A DNA stretch of 64,000 nucleotides from UBA7477 sp045602925. GTDB lineage: Bacteria > Bacillota > Clostridia > Oscillospirales > Ruminococcaceae. Of this stretch, positions 26,451-35,516 are shown piece after piece. The first letter of the stretch is position 1, and each line of letters opens with the position of its first letter. A program made the position numbers and the translations under genes. The stretch is from the NCBI GenBank assembly GCA_045602925.1, contig JAZSCN010000027.1, forward strand, positions 1-64,000, given 5' to 3'. Under the pieces are notes generated by a model. It saw only the letters and a program-made list of their open reading frames with translations. It was not told the origin of the DNA and ran no database searches.

Positions 26451-29252
26451 TTACTTAATCTTTTTCATAAGCTTCTTTACAAGCTTGCCGTTTTTATACT
26501 CGAACACGAATATCATAACTGCTATGAGCAAGCCGCAAATACTTAAAATAATAGAAATTACAAAGTAGCTTGGGCAATACTTCATTGAAACGGTATGCTC
26601 GCCTGCTGAGAGCTCTACGCCGATAAAAGTATCAGCTATAACTGTAGGCTCGACTTCCTTACCATCGACCTTTATAGTCCAGCCTTCCTCGTAAGGAATT
26701 GTGGTAAAGAGCATTTGATTTTCGCCCACGGTGATATTGCCCTCGATATAGGTATCGTCAAACTCTGTGATTTCCCAGAGATTCTGCTGAATCTTAGCTA
26801 TATCGGTCTTAAAGGCCTGCTCATTGAATACATAGAACAGCTCATCGCTCCAAAAAGCTTCGCCCTTTTCTGTAGGGATAGAAATTCTTACTCTTACAGA
26901 TTCGCCCTGGGCATACTCGCCGATATCGAGGATAGAATAGTGGTCGCCCTCGAAGAAGTTTCCGGCAAATTGGAATTGGCTATCTTCATCGGCGAATTCC
27001 TCGTTACTAGCAACCCAGACATTAACCTTTCTTTCGTACATTGTTGGGAAGTACATATAGAGGTGCGAGCTTGAAGGCATTGTGAACACATAGTCGATAT
27101 GACATTCGCCGTAGTTACTATCGGTAAAGAAATACTTTGTATGGTTATTGCTAACAGATACTGTTGAGACGTTTACTGTATCTACTACATCAGGATAAAC
27201 TCTCTGCATATACTCAGTGAACTCTGGATTATTGTCGCCACCCAAGGTATAGTTCATAAGCATATTCTGATTCCAGAACGGATTTCTCTCGTCAAACTGG
27301 AAGCTTTCCATCATTCTGTCTGCTGCAAAGCCGACAGACAATGCGTTAGGGTTACGGTACACGCTGATATTGGTACCTGTATCCTGAGTGGTCAGCACCT
27401 GTTCATAATCTGACGGGATGCTGGTATGTGCAGTATACTTGACCTCCCAATTCATAAGGTACTTGATACCGAGCAGGGCATCTGTGATAGGGGTTGTGCC
27501 CTGGTACTTTGTATAATTTCCACCGTAGGCATAGCCCAGATGCTGGAGAGCCAAAAGTGCAGGTGTATTCATTGTTGAGCTTGAATGAGAGATACCATTA
27601 TAGCCTGTGCCGATTGGGTCACAAACAGTTCTGTGATAGGTAGCTTCCATACGGAAGAACTCGCCACCGTCGAATGCTTCGACCATATCGACTGTTTTTC
27701 TTACATCGCTCATATAAGGCTCGTAGGATTCATAGGTGCTATAGGCAACGTCCTCGTCGATTTTTACGATTGTATCATAGGAAGTTGCAAAAAGCTCGAT
27801 TCCCACCACGCCGACTAAAAGCCAGCAGGCAAGCTTTGTATTATATTTCTTTACAAGATAGAGCATCAGATACAAAGCACCCAGTGCGATTATAGAAAAC
27901 CACACGCCTTGTATTGCGTATTCCTTATCGAGATTAGGGAGCATTTCGACATCAATCTTCGAGAAGTGCTCATAGCCTAAAGTATCGAGATAGATGATAA
28001 ACGCTGCGAGCCCGAAGAACACTCCGCCAAGCTCTTTTGTTGTAAAGCCGTCCATTTCCTCAAAGGCTCTGTAAGCCATTACTATAAGGAAGAAGCTGAA
28101 CACAAACGAGTATCTGTATGGCAGCCAGTTAGGAACCTGGAAGCCGTGCAATGCGATATCGACAGGTGCGATATACATACAGATTACAGATGCTAAAAGC
28201 AGAAGCCCTCTTGAAACTTTTTCCTTCATAGAAATCTTACTATTCAGGAAGAACAGTGGCAGTAATATTACTGCGATAAGGCCACTATAAACCATTGGGA
28301 GTCCCTCAGGTCTTACTGTATCATAAGACATAGGGAACAGCTTGGATGAAAACTCAAAGAGGTCAAACTGTGTTCTTATTGTAAAATCTGCCTGAGAGAA
28401 TTCCATCTTGCCAAGCTTTAGGGAGTTGTAGACAGGTATGAGCACCCAGCTTGACAGCAGTAGTGCTGTGACAGTTCCAAAGAAGAATCTTGCACAACCA
28501 CCGATAAAGTTCTTAGGGAGTATTCTACCCTCTCTTGAGAGGCAATAGTAGATAAAGTAGAAGAGTGTGAAGATTCCGACCATATATCCGATATAGAAGT
28601 GCGCAATAAACATAAGCGCTAGTGGAATAATATACGGAAGCATCACCTTATCGTCGATAAATCTATGAACGCCGTAGAAGATAAGTGGCAGGTAGATAAG
28701 TCCGTCGAGCCACATTGGGTCCATAAGCTCTACGACCATATACGCCATAAGCGCATAGCAGGTTGAGAAGGTAACAAGTGTAGAGAGCTTTGGTTGTCTT
28801 ACGCTTGTTCTCTTTAAGAAAAACGCAAAGGTAATAGCTGCTGTACCTATCTTTGCAAGCTGCATAAGCTCGATTGCTCCACACATACAGGTTCTTGGGA
28901 GCAGGCATATAATGAGCATAAACGGGCTTGCAAGGTAGTACGCAAATATACCAAACATCTCGCCCGAGAGGTTTCTACCCCAATCGTAAATAAAGCTTCC
29001 CTCGCCCCAGAAGGCATCTCTGAAGGCTTCATAGAAGTACACGTACTGACCGTTGAGGTCGAGCACGAGTGCAGATTCCTCGCCATAAGGGTGAACCTTA
29101 AACGCTGCGTACACCACATACATTATAAGGAATGGGATTGCGAATATCAAAAGATAATCCTTTCTATCCCACACCCATTTTCTCAGTCTGTCGAGCAGAC
29201 TCTTTTTATCGGCTGTATTCTTTATAACCGGTTCGTTTTTTGCCTTTGTCAT
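26451..29252 (-). CDS. yfhO: YfhO-family polytopic glycosyltransferase
   Basis: A 933-residue YfhO-family membrane protein. The N-terminal half has about a dozen transmembrane helices with GT-C-like early loop residues (HPYGEESALVLDLNGQYVYF, around residue 53). A large extracytoplasmic domain and a final membrane helix (near 900) complete it. In Bacillus, YfhO transfers N-acetylglucosamine onto lipoteichoic acid using the lipid-linked sugar made by CsbB, and the csbB-type gene here overlaps this start by four bases. That pairing supports the assignment; the actual sugar and acceptor are inference. Confidence 0.88.
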   Translation of the reverse strand: MTKAKNEPVIKNTADKKSLLDRLRKWVWDRKDYLLIFAIPFLIMYVVYAAFKVHPYGEESALVLDLNGQYVYFYEAFRDAFWGEGSFIYDWGRNLSGEMFGIFAYYLASPFMLIICLLPRTCMCGAIELMQLAKIGTAAITFAFFLKRTSVRQPKLSTLVTFSTCYALMAYMVVELMDPMWLDGLIYLPLIFYGVHRFIDDKVMLPYIIPLALMFIAHFYIGYMVGIFTLFYFIYYCLSREGRILPKNFIGGCARFFFGTVTALLLSSWVLIPVYNSLKLGKMEFSQADFTIRTQFDLFEFSSKLFPMSYDTVRPEGLPMVYSGLIAVILLPLFFLNSKISMKEKVSRGLLLLASVICMYIAPVDIALHGFQVPNWLPYRYSFVFSFFLIVMAYRAFEEMDGFTTKELGGVFFGLAAFIIYLDTLGYEHFSKIDVEMLPNLDKEYAIQGVWFSIIALGALYLMLYLVKKYNTKLACWLLVGVVGIELFATSYDTIVKIDEDVAYSTYESYEPYMSDVRKTVDMVEAFDGGEFFRMEATYHRTVCDPIGTGYNGISHSSSTMNTPALLALQHLGYAYGGNYTKYQGTTPITDALLGIKYLMNWEVKYTAHTSIPSDYEQVLTTQDTGTNISVYRNPNALSVGFAADRMMESFQFDERNPFWNQNMLMNYTLGGDNNPEFTEYMQRVYPDVVDTVNVSTVSVSNNHTKYFFTDSNYGECHIDYVFTMPSSSHLYMYFPTMYERKVNVWVASNEEFADEDSQFQFAGNFFEGDHYSILDIGEYAQGESVRVRISIPTEKGEAFWSDELFYVFNEQAFKTDIAKIQQNLWEITEFDDTYIEGNITVGENQMLFTTIPYEEGWTIKVDGKEVEPTVIADTFIGVELSAGEHTVSMKYCPSYFVISIILSICGLLIAVMIFVFEYKNGKLVKKLMKKIK

Positions 29253-30184
29253 TTTTCTTCCTCACTATTGTTTCTTATTACTTCGCTTACTATAAATCTT
29301 GGTCTTTGCTTGATTTCCTCGTATATTTTAGAGATGTAGTAGCCTATTACGCCTATGCTTATCATAATTATACTGGATGTAAAAAGCTGCAGTAAAATTA
29401 CTGTTGTAAAGCCTTCGAGCGAATTTCCGGAAAGCTTATTATACAAGGTATTCACAGCCATAATCAGCGACACCAAAAGCATTATAAGTCCACATACTGT
29501 TACGGCGTGTAATGGTGCTGATGTAAAAGAGGTTATGGAATTTATCGCATACTTTATAAGCGATTTTAAAGACCATTTTGATTCGCCGGAATTTCTTTCG
29601 GCAACGTCAAAGTACACTCTTTCGGTTTTAAATCCGACCCAGCCGGACATTGCTCTGAAGAAGGTTAGTCTTTCGGGCATTTCATTTAGTGCATCGACAA
29701 CCTTTCTATCGAGGAGCTTAAAATCTGAGGCACCGCTCATATCTATACCCGATGACTTTTTGATAGAGCCGTAGAAAAGCTTTGTAAAGCCTTTATACAG
29801 GAAGTTCTCCTTACCGCGGCTGGCTTTTCTGCCCTCGACTACATCGACGTCATTCTCACTCCATATTTTATACATCTCAACGATAACCTCCGGTGGATGC
29901 TGCATATCGCAATCAATAAGCACGCAGGCATCGCCCTTGGCATATTTTAGCCCTGCAAAAATTGCCGATTCCTTACCGAAGTTTCTGCTGAAATTCACGC
30001 CGACGATATTTTTATTCTTATCGGCTTCCTCCCCGATTTTCTCCCATGTTTTATCCTTGGAGCCGTCGTTGACAAAGACAATTTCATAGTCTATGTTATT
30101 TTCCTGCATAAGCGTCGATACACGCTCTGCTGCTACGGGGATATTGCCTTCCTCGTTATAGCTTGGAATTATAATCGAAATCAC
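29249..30184 (-). CDS. csbB: CsbB-like family 2 glycosyltransferase (undecaprenyl-phosphate glycosyltransferase)
   Basis: A GT2 glycosyltransferase of the CsbB/GtrB type that loads a sugar on undecaprenyl phosphate. The GT-A domain has IIIPSYNEEGN, VNDGSKDKT, the DCDMQHPPE metal motif and a QHPP-type loop. Two C-terminal membrane helices lie at about residues 225-285. I chose the GTG at 30184, nine bases after AGAGG; the longer frame from a TTG at 30208 would bury that ribosome site. The product is 311 residues. It is coupled to yfhO by a four-base overlap; no flippase (GtcA) gene is adjacent. Confidence 0.9.
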   Translation of the reverse strand: MISIIIPSYNEEGNIPVAAERVSTLMQENNIDYEIVFVNDGSKDKTWEKIGEEADKNKNIVGVNFSRNFGKESAIFAGLKYAKGDACVLIDCDMQHPPEVIVEMYKIWSENDVDVVEGRKASRGKENFLYKGFTKLFYGSIKKSSGIDMSGASDFKLLDRKVVDALNEMPERLTFFRAMSGWVGFKTERVYFDVAERNSGESKWSLKSLIKYAINSITSFTSAPLHAVTVCGLIMLLVSLIMAVNTLYNKLSGNSLEGFTTVILLQLFTSSIIMISIGVIGYYISKIYEEIKQRPRFIVSEVIRNNSEEEK

Positions 30185-30224
30185 TGCTTTGCACCTCTTT
30201 TTCTGCAAACATACATATATAATT

Positions 30225-30253
30225 ATGATACCATATTTTTATAATAAAATCAA
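30225..30253 (-). promoter_or_regulatory. Promoter of csbB-yfhO
   Basis: Minus-strand TTGATT (30248-30253), 17-base spacer and TATCAT (30225-30230), about 40 bases ahead of the preferred GTG start. It implies that the hairpins at 30371-30512 are not part of this transcript. Confidence 0.65.
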
Positions 30254-30364
30254 GGCTGGCGGAGATATATTTCATCTTGCGGGAATTTGTTTCTCACAGA
30301 AACATATTTTTCATCACACTTACAGCACATTTTCACGATTTTTTCACATTTGAGTAGTACTATT

Positions 30365-30512
30365 ACGATGTTGGAGGTTAATCGCCTCCAACCCCCTTTT
30401 AATGCAAAAGGTTTTACCCCAAGCCTTTTACATTGCCGGTAAGAAACCGGCATCTCCCCTATAATTTTTTCATTTCTTTGGCTGCCACGATTATGTGGCA
30501 GTTTTTCTTTTT
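30365..30512. other. Hairpin-rich intergenic region of unknown function
   Basis: The 400-base gap before fhs holds a compact series of inverted repeats: TTGGAGG/CCTCCAA (30371-30391), AAAAGG/CCTTTT flanked by AATG/CATT (30401-30434), TGCCGGT/ACCGGCA (30434-30452) and CTGCCAC/GTGGCAG (30482-30501). The last is followed by TTTTTCTTTTTC and so looks like a plus-strand terminator. The fhs promoter I see (30566-30571) is downstream, so this does not look like an fhs attenuator. It could be a small RNA or an intergenic palindromic repeat. A 67-codon minus-strand frame across it is not convincing as a gene. Confidence 0.55.
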
Positions 30513-30562
30513 CTAAAATTTTAAAAAAACTTTTTTTACCTATAGAAAAATAATAGAAAGTA

Positions 30563-30571
30563 TGCTATACT
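30563..30571 (+). promoter_or_regulatory. Candidate extended -10 promoter of fhs
   Basis: TGCTATACT (TG, one base, TATACT) is an extended -10 element about 40 bases ahead of fhs. No good -35 hexamer is present 17 bases upstream. Confidence 0.5.
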
Positions 30572-30610
30572 TAGTGTGTATATCTAAAATCTTTATGGAG
30601 GTAGAAAATT

Positions 30611-32281
30611 ATGCTCACAGATATTGAAATTGCTTCTAGCGCAAAAATGCTTAAAATCAAGGAGATTGCTGCAAACCTTGGTGTTTCTGAGGAGGACTTA
30701 GAGCCTTACGGACATTACAAGGCAAAGCTTTCGGAGGAGCTTTTTACAAAGCTTTCTGACAAGGAGGACGGCAAGCTTATTTTAGTAACAGCTATAAATC
30801 CGACTCCTGCAGGAGAAGGCAAGACTACAATCTCGGTAGGACTTGCAGAATCTATGGCTAAAATCGGAAAGAACGCTGTGCTGGCACTTCGTGAGCCTTC
30901 ACTCGGTCCTGTATTCGGTATCAAGGGTGGTGCTGCTGGTGGTGGCTACGCTCAGGTCGTTCCAATGGAGGACATCAATCTTCACTTCACCGGTGATATG
31001 CACGCTATTACTGCAGCTAACAATCTGCTTTGTGCACTTATTGACAACCACATTCAGCAGGGTAACGCTCTTAGAATCGACCAGAGAAGAATTCTCTTAA
31101 AGAGATGTCTTGATATGAACGACAGAGCACTGCGTAACATCATTATCGGTCTTGGCGGTAAGGTGAATGGTGTTCCTAGAGAAGACAGCTTCCAGATTAC
31201 TGTTGCGAGTGAGGTTATGGCTATACTTTGTCTTGCTTCCGACCTTGCAGACCTCAAGGCAAGACTTGAAAGAATACTTGTTGCATACGACTTAGACGGC
31301 AAGCCTGTTTTCGCTAAGGATTTAGAGGGTTGTGGTGCTATGGTTGCACTCCTCAAGGATGCGCTCAAGCCTAACCTTGTTCAGACGCTTGAAAACACAC
31401 CTGCAATTATGCACGGTGGCCCATTTGCTAACATTGCTCACGGCTGTAACTCTGTAAGAGCTACCAAGCTTGCGCTAAAGCTTGGTGACTACTGCATTAC
31501 AGAGGCTGGCTTCGGCTCTGACCTTGGTGCAGAAAAGTTTATGGACATCAAGTGCCGTTTTGCAGGCCTTAAACCTTCCTGCGTAGTACTTGTTGCTACA
31601 ATCCGTGCACTCAAGTACAATGGTGGTATTCCAAAGACAGAGCTTACTGCTGAAAATGTTGAAGCTTTAAAGAAGGGTATTGTAAACCTTAAGACTCATA
31701 TTGAAAACATGCAGAAGTTCGGTGTGCCGGTTGTAGTTGCTATAAACCGCTTCCACACAGATACTGAAGCTGAAATCGCTGTTATCGAAGAAACCTGCCG
31801 TGAGCTTGGCGTTGAGGTTTCACTTGCTGAAATCTTCGCTAAGGGTGGTGAAGGCGGAACCGACCTTGCTATGAAGGTTTGCAAGACTATTGATGAAAAG
31901 CCTTCAAGCTACAAGCCACTTTACGACACAGAGCTTTCTATCAAGGACAAGCTTCACACTATTGCTACTGAAATCTACCGTGCTGACGGTGTTATCTACA
32001 CAGCACAGGCTGAAAAGGCTATCAAGGAAATCGAGTCGCTCGGTTTTGACAAGATTCCTGTTTGTGTTGCAAAGACACAGTACTCGCTTTCTGATGACCC
32101 TGCAAAGCTTGGCAAGCCTGAGGGCTTTAAGATTACTGTTCGTGACTTAAAGCTTTCTGCCGGTGCAGGATTTGTTGTTGCATACACAGGCGACATTATG
32201 ACAATGCCGGGACTTCCTAAGGTTCCTGCCGCTAACAAGATTGACTGCGACAACAACGGTAACATCTCAGGACTTTTCTAA
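30611..32281 (+). CDS. fhs: Formate-tetrahydrofolate ligase
   Basis: An ATP-dependent ligase that forms 10-formyltetrahydrofolate from formate, feeding one-carbon metabolism and acetogenesis-type pathways. It has 556 residues, the normal length. The nucleotide loop TPAGEGKTT is at about residues 65-73, followed by LREPSLGPVFGIKGGAAGGG and the signature region ITAANNLLCALIDNH. GGAGG is eight to ten bases ahead of the ATG. It heads a plus-strand run of genes through 35453. Confidence 0.97.
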   Translation: MLTDIEIASSAKMLKIKEIAANLGVSEEDLEPYGHYKAKLSEELFTKLSDKEDGKLILVTAINPTPAGEGKTTISVGLAESMAKIGKNAVLALREPSLGPVFGIKGGAAGGGYAQVVPMEDINLHFTGDMHAITAANNLLCALIDNHIQQGNALRIDQRRILLKRCLDMNDRALRNIIIGLGGKVNGVPREDSFQITVASEVMAILCLASDLADLKARLERILVAYDLDGKPVFAKDLEGCGAMVALLKDALKPNLVQTLENTPAIMHGGPFANIAHGCNSVRATKLALKLGDYCITEAGFGSDLGAEKFMDIKCRFAGLKPSCVVLVATIRALKYNGGIPKTELTAENVEALKKGIVNLKTHIENMQKFGVPVVVAINRFHTDTEAEIAVIEETCRELGVEVSLAEIFAKGGEGGTDLAMKVCKTIDEKPSSYKPLYDTELSIKDKLHTIATEIYRADGVIYTAQAEKAIKEIESLGFDKIPVCVAKTQYSLSDDPAKLGKPEGFKITVRDLKLSAGAGFVVAYTGDIMTMPGLPKVPAANKIDCDNNGNISGLF

Positions 32282-32283
32282 AA

Positions 32284-33435
32284 ATGAAAAAGCTTAGACT
32301 TCCACGGCTCAAGATAAGCACAATTGTGCTCATAGGAATTTTTGTGGTATCGATTCTTTTGAATGTTATCGCAAGGCTATCGAGCACATTTGCTGACCTT
32401 TATCTTGAATACGTATTCCCCATATGGAACCACACCTTCGGCAGACTATGCTCGTGGGTGCCGTTCTCTGTGGGCGAGATACTTATAATCCTGGCTCTTA
32501 TCGGCATACCACTGTCGCTTATAACGTATATTCTTCTTATGATTTTTAAGAAAAATATGCGAAAAGTGGTAACGAAGCTTTACATAAAGACTATTGCTTG
32601 GTGCTTAGCTTATGTGGTGCTGACAGAGACGCTCAACTGCTTTATATTCTACCAGTGCTCGACGTTTGCTTCAAAAAACGGCATTTCCGAGAACACATAC
32701 ACGGTAGAACAGCTACTCGATTTATACGAGGTTTTGGCAAAGCAGACAAACGAGGCTTCGGCAGAGATTGAGCGTGACGAAAACGGCTGCTTTGTGCTGA
32801 ACGCTGACCTTTCGGAGACTGCCAAGGAAAACCTGCTCGCACTATCCGACAGATACCCTGTATTAGACGGCTTCTACACTACTCCAAAGCCGGTTATAAA
32901 CTCATACTTTATGAGCCAGCAATACCTTATGGGAATATACTTCCCATTCACGCTTGAGGCTAACTACAATCATCTTATGTACAGTAGCAACAAGCCTTGC
33001 ACGGTAACGCACGAGCTCGTACACACGCAGGGAATTATCTTAGAGGATGAATGTAATTTTATCGCCTTTCTTGCCTGCTCGGAATCTGACGATGCCGATT
33101 ATCGTTACAGCGGATATCTTTCGGCACTGAAGTATGTTCTCAACAAGTCGTATGACGCTGTTGCTGATATGGATGATTCTTACAAGCTAAGATACAACGA
33201 GATAACCTACAGCCTTGATATTGGCGTTATTATTGACATAGCCGAGAATCAGAGCTATTGGGAGAGCGTTCAGGAGGAAGACGAGGGGCTGTTGCCGTCA
33301 GATGTTGTTGACGAAATGGGCGACGAGTTCATAGATGCAAACCTAAAGTTCAACGGTGTCGAGGATGGCAGGCAGAGCTACGGCAGAATGGTTGACCTTC
33401 TGCTAAACTATTATAGTGATAAGGGACTTATATGA
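32284..33435 (+). CDS. DUF3810 membrane protein with HExxH motif
   Basis: A 383-residue protein of the DUF3810 type with three N-terminal membrane helices (about 12-30, 62-87 and 102-122) and an extracellular domain. The latter contains VTHELVHTQGIILEDECNF, where HELVH (243-247) plus a downstream Glu (about 255) looks like a gluzincin zinc site. It may be a membrane-anchored metallopeptidase, but I know of no characterised member. It starts two bases after fhs and overlaps tsaE by four bases, so it is translationally linked to both. Confidence 0.8.
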   Translation: MKKLRLPRLKISTIVLIGIFVVSILLNVIARLSSTFADLYLEYVFPIWNHTFGRLCSWVPFSVGEILIILALIGIPLSLITYILLMIFKKNMRKVVTKLYIKTIAWCLAYVVLTETLNCFIFYQCSTFASKNGISENTYTVEQLLDLYEVLAKQTNEASAEIERDENGCFVLNADLSETAKENLLALSDRYPVLDGFYTTPKPVINSYFMSQQYLMGIYFPFTLEANYNHLMYSSNKPCTVTHELVHTQGIILEDECNFIAFLACSESDDADYRYSGYLSALKYVLNKSYDAVADMDDSYKLRYNEITYSLDIGVIIDIAENQSYWESVQEEDEGLLPSDVVDEMGDEFIDANLKFNGVEDGRQSYGRMVDLLLNYYSDKGLI

Positions 33436-33884
33436 CATACAAATTTGTTACAAACAGCGCACAAGAGACTATTGAGCTGGCGACTAAATTCGGTCAAAGG
33501 CTCAGAGGCTCTGACATTATCGCCTACAAGGGTGGGCTTGGCGCAGGAAAGACAACTTTTACAAGAGGGCTCGCACTCGGTATGGGACTTGATGACGAAG
33601 TTATATCCCCTACCTTCTCGCTTGTAAATGAATACACAAAGTCCGGTGCTGTACTAAGGCTTGTGCATTTTGATATGTACAGAATAACCGGCGCACTCGA
33701 CCTTGAAACAACAGGGTTTTTCGATTACATGGATGAAAACACCGTTATCGCTGTCGAATGGAGCGAGAATATTGAGGACGAGCTGGAGGATGATTGCATT
33801 ACAGTTAGCATCAGCCGTATTGACGATGAAACAAGAGAGATTACTGTGACGGGAGATGAACGATTTGCTGACATTGGGGATTGA
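33432..33884 (+). CDS. tsaE: tRNA threonylcarbamoyladenosine biosynthesis ATPase TsaE
   Basis: A 150-residue ATPase of the TsaBDE complex that makes t6A37 on ANN-decoding tRNAs. The P-loop GGLGAGKTTF is at about residues 35-44, with SPTFSLVNEY and the EWSENIEDEL block typical of TsaE. It overlaps the preceding gene by four bases, and the following tsaB begins within its 3' end. Confidence 0.96.
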   Translation: MTYKFVTNSAQETIELATKFGQRLRGSDIIAYKGGLGAGKTTFTRGLALGMGLDDEVISPTFSLVNEYTKSGAVLRLVHFDMYRITGALDLETTGFFDYMDENTVIAVEWSENIEDELEDDCITVSISRIDDETREITVTGDERFADIGD

Positions 33885-34554
33885 GACCTCGGGTAATATT
33901 GCTTCGGTTGCTATTTGCAATGAATGCGAAGTGCTCGGTAGTGTGAGCATTAAAACAAGGCTTACACACTCGCAGGTTATATTGCCACTTGTGAAAAAGC
34001 TTCTCTCTGACACAGAGCTTTCTATGGATAACATTGGGCTTATCGCTGTTGCAAATGGGCCGGGGTCTTACACAGGACTTAGAATAGGCATTGCTGCTGT
34101 AAAGGGAATGTGCTTAGCACTTGGCACAAAGTGTATCGGAGTATCGACCTTAGAAGAGCTTGCGTACAATGTATGCTCTACAAAGGCTACTGTGCTTTCT
34201 GTTTTAAAGGCGAGAAAGGGCGTAGTATACTTTGGTGCGTACAAGGCAGACGGTCAAAATGTAAAGCGCGTATACGAGGACAGGGTATGTGAGCTTTGCG
34301 AGGTAAAGGCTTTTGCAGATGCTACAGAGGGTGATATAATCATCGTTGGCGACTGCTGTGATGAGATTAAATCAGAGCTTTTCCCACAAGATGACAGAAT
34401 AGCCGTTGCACATCCAAAGGACAGGCTACAGAATGCTACTTCTGTATGCTTTGTGGGAATAAACAAGAACGAATACATTGATGCTGAAAGACTTGAGGCC
34501 GTTTATCTACAAAACACAAAGGCTGAAAAGGACAAGGCACACAAGGATAATTAA
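33865..34554 (+). CDS. tsaB: tRNA threonylcarbamoyladenosine biosynthesis protein TsaB
   Basis: The TsaD partner in t6A synthesis, an ASKHA-fold pseudo-protease. I chose TTG at 33865, nine bases after GGGAG, giving MLTLGIETSGNIASVAI, the usual N-terminus. The ATG at 33856 directly abuts the ribosome site and would add three residues. The product has 229 residues with the conserved NGPGSYTGLRIGIAAVKG block. It overlaps tsaE by 20 bases. No rimI or tsaD follows, unlike many genomes. Confidence 0.95.
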   Translation: MLTLGIETSGNIASVAICNECEVLGSVSIKTRLTHSQVILPLVKKLLSDTELSMDNIGLIAVANGPGSYTGLRIGIAAVKGMCLALGTKCIGVSTLEELAYNVCSTKATVLSVLKARKGVVYFGAYKADGQNVKRVYEDRVCELCEVKAFADATEGDIIIVGDCCDEIKSELFPQDDRIAVAHPKDRLQNATSVCFVGINKNEYIDAERLEAVYLQNTKAEKDKAHKDN

Positions 34555-34575
34555 CATACGAAAGGAAAGACTAAA

Positions 34576-35010
34576 ATGATTGCAATAGGAAATGACCACG
34601 CTGCAGTTACACTTAAGAAGGCTGTATGCGAATATCTCGACTCAAAGGGAATAGGCTACAAGGATTTTGGCTGTGGCGAGGGTGAAAGATGCGACTATCC
34701 AGACAAGGCTAAGGAGGTTTGCGAGTCTGTAACATCGGGCGAATGCGACAAGGCTATTTTAGTATGCGGAACAGGCGTAGGAATGTCTATTGCCGCAAAC
34801 AAGATAAATGGCATTCGTGCGGCATGCTGTAGCGATTACTTCTCTGCAAAGTATACAAGACTTCACAACGATTCTAACGTGCTTTGCTTTGGAGAGAGAG
34901 TTGTTGGCGCAGGACTTGCGATAGAGCTTGTTGAGGTGTTCCTTTCTACTGAATTTGAAGGTGGAAGACACGCTACAAGAGTAGATAAAATCTCGGCTCT
35001 GGAGGGATAA
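34576..35010 (+). CDS. rpiB: Ribose-5-phosphate isomerase B / RpiB-LacA family
   Basis: A 144-residue sugar-phosphate isomerase. The N-terminus IAIGNDHAAVTLKK and the catalytic Cys loop VCGTGVGMSIAANK (Cys about 66) are characteristic. It most likely interconverts ribose-5-phosphate and ribulose-5-phosphate in the pentose phosphate pathway; allose-6-phosphate or galactose-6-phosphate activity is possible in the family. It lies 21 bases after tsaB and two bases before the next gene. Confidence 0.93.
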   Translation: MIAIGNDHAAVTLKKAVCEYLDSKGIGYKDFGCGEGERCDYPDKAKEVCESVTSGECDKAILVCGTGVGMSIAANKINGIRAACCSDYFSAKYTRLHNDSNVLCFGERVVGAGLAIELVEVFLSTEFEGGRHATRVDKISALEG

Positions 35011-35012
35011 CC

Positions 35013-35453
35013 ATGGGTCAGGTTGAAACTGCTAAAAAATATTTTGAGCAGAAATTTCACTGCTCGCAGGCTGTTTTAACCGCTTTTGCAAATGATTTAG
35101 GGCTTAGCGAGGAGCAGGCACTAAAGCTCGGTGGATGCTTCGGTGGTGGTATGTGCAAGGGCGAGGTTTGTGGCGCTTGCACGGGAGCACTTATGGCGCT
35201 GGGCTTAAAATACGGTCAGAGTGATATTTCTGACATTGAAAGCAGGGCAAAGACAAACGAGCTTACCGTCAAATTCCTCGATATGTTTAAAGAGAAAAAC
35301 GGCTCGTATATTTGCAGGGAGCTTCTTAGCTGTGACCTTTCGACACCGGAGGGCAAGCAGTACGCTTTAGAGCACAGCCTTTTTACTACCCTTTGCCCGA
35401 AGCTCGTTGAGTCGGCGGTTATTATAGTGAAAAATCTATTCGACGCAAATTAG
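35013..35453 (+). CDS. C_GCAxxG_C_C family redox-type protein
   Basis: A 146-residue protein with the family cysteine pattern: HCSQAV near residue 13, then GGCFGGGM, CKGEVCGACTGALMALG, and a late Cys region (CRELLSC). The family is thought to bind a metal cluster or mediate redox chemistry, but no function is established. It is the last gene of the fhs-led run; a strong stem (CCCCCATGT/ACATGGGGG, 35475-35499) follows. Confidence 0.88.
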   Translation: MGQVETAKKYFEQKFHCSQAVLTAFANDLGLSEEQALKLGGCFGGGMCKGEVCGACTGALMALGLKYGQSDISDIESRAKTNELTVKFLDMFKEKNGSYICRELLSCDLSTPEGKQYALEHSLFTTLCPKLVESAVIIVKNLFDAN

Positions 35454-35474
35454 CAAATTAGATAGTATCATTTC

Positions 35475-35499
35475 TCCCCCATGTTTATTGACATGGGGG
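35475..35499 (+). terminator. Hairpin overlapping the next promoter
   Basis: CCCCCATGT pairs perfectly with ACATGGGGG across a six-base loop, 20 bases after the preceding stop codon. The T tract is short (GTTAATT). The 3' arm overlaps the -35 box of the Fur-family gene promoter. Confidence 0.6.
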
Positions 35500-35516
35500 G
35501 TTAATTGTGCTATAAT
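35488..35516 (+). promoter_or_regulatory. Promoter of the Fur-family / zinc transporter operon
   Basis: A consensus TTGACA (35488-35493), 17-base spacer and TATAAT (35511-35516). The palindromic operator begins at the next base. Confidence 0.85.

Noticed and set aside
30250..30453. 67-codon minus-strand ORF across the hairpin region before fhs
   Set aside because: It runs through the inverted repeats, lacks a convincing ribosome site and starts upstream of the csbB promoter; its composition follows the hairpins and not a protein.
30365..30512. ZTP (pfl) or tetrahydrofolate riboswitch before fhs
   Set aside because: Such an element would be expected near fhs, but the conserved sequences I know for these aptamers are not visible, and the terminator precedes the likely promoter.
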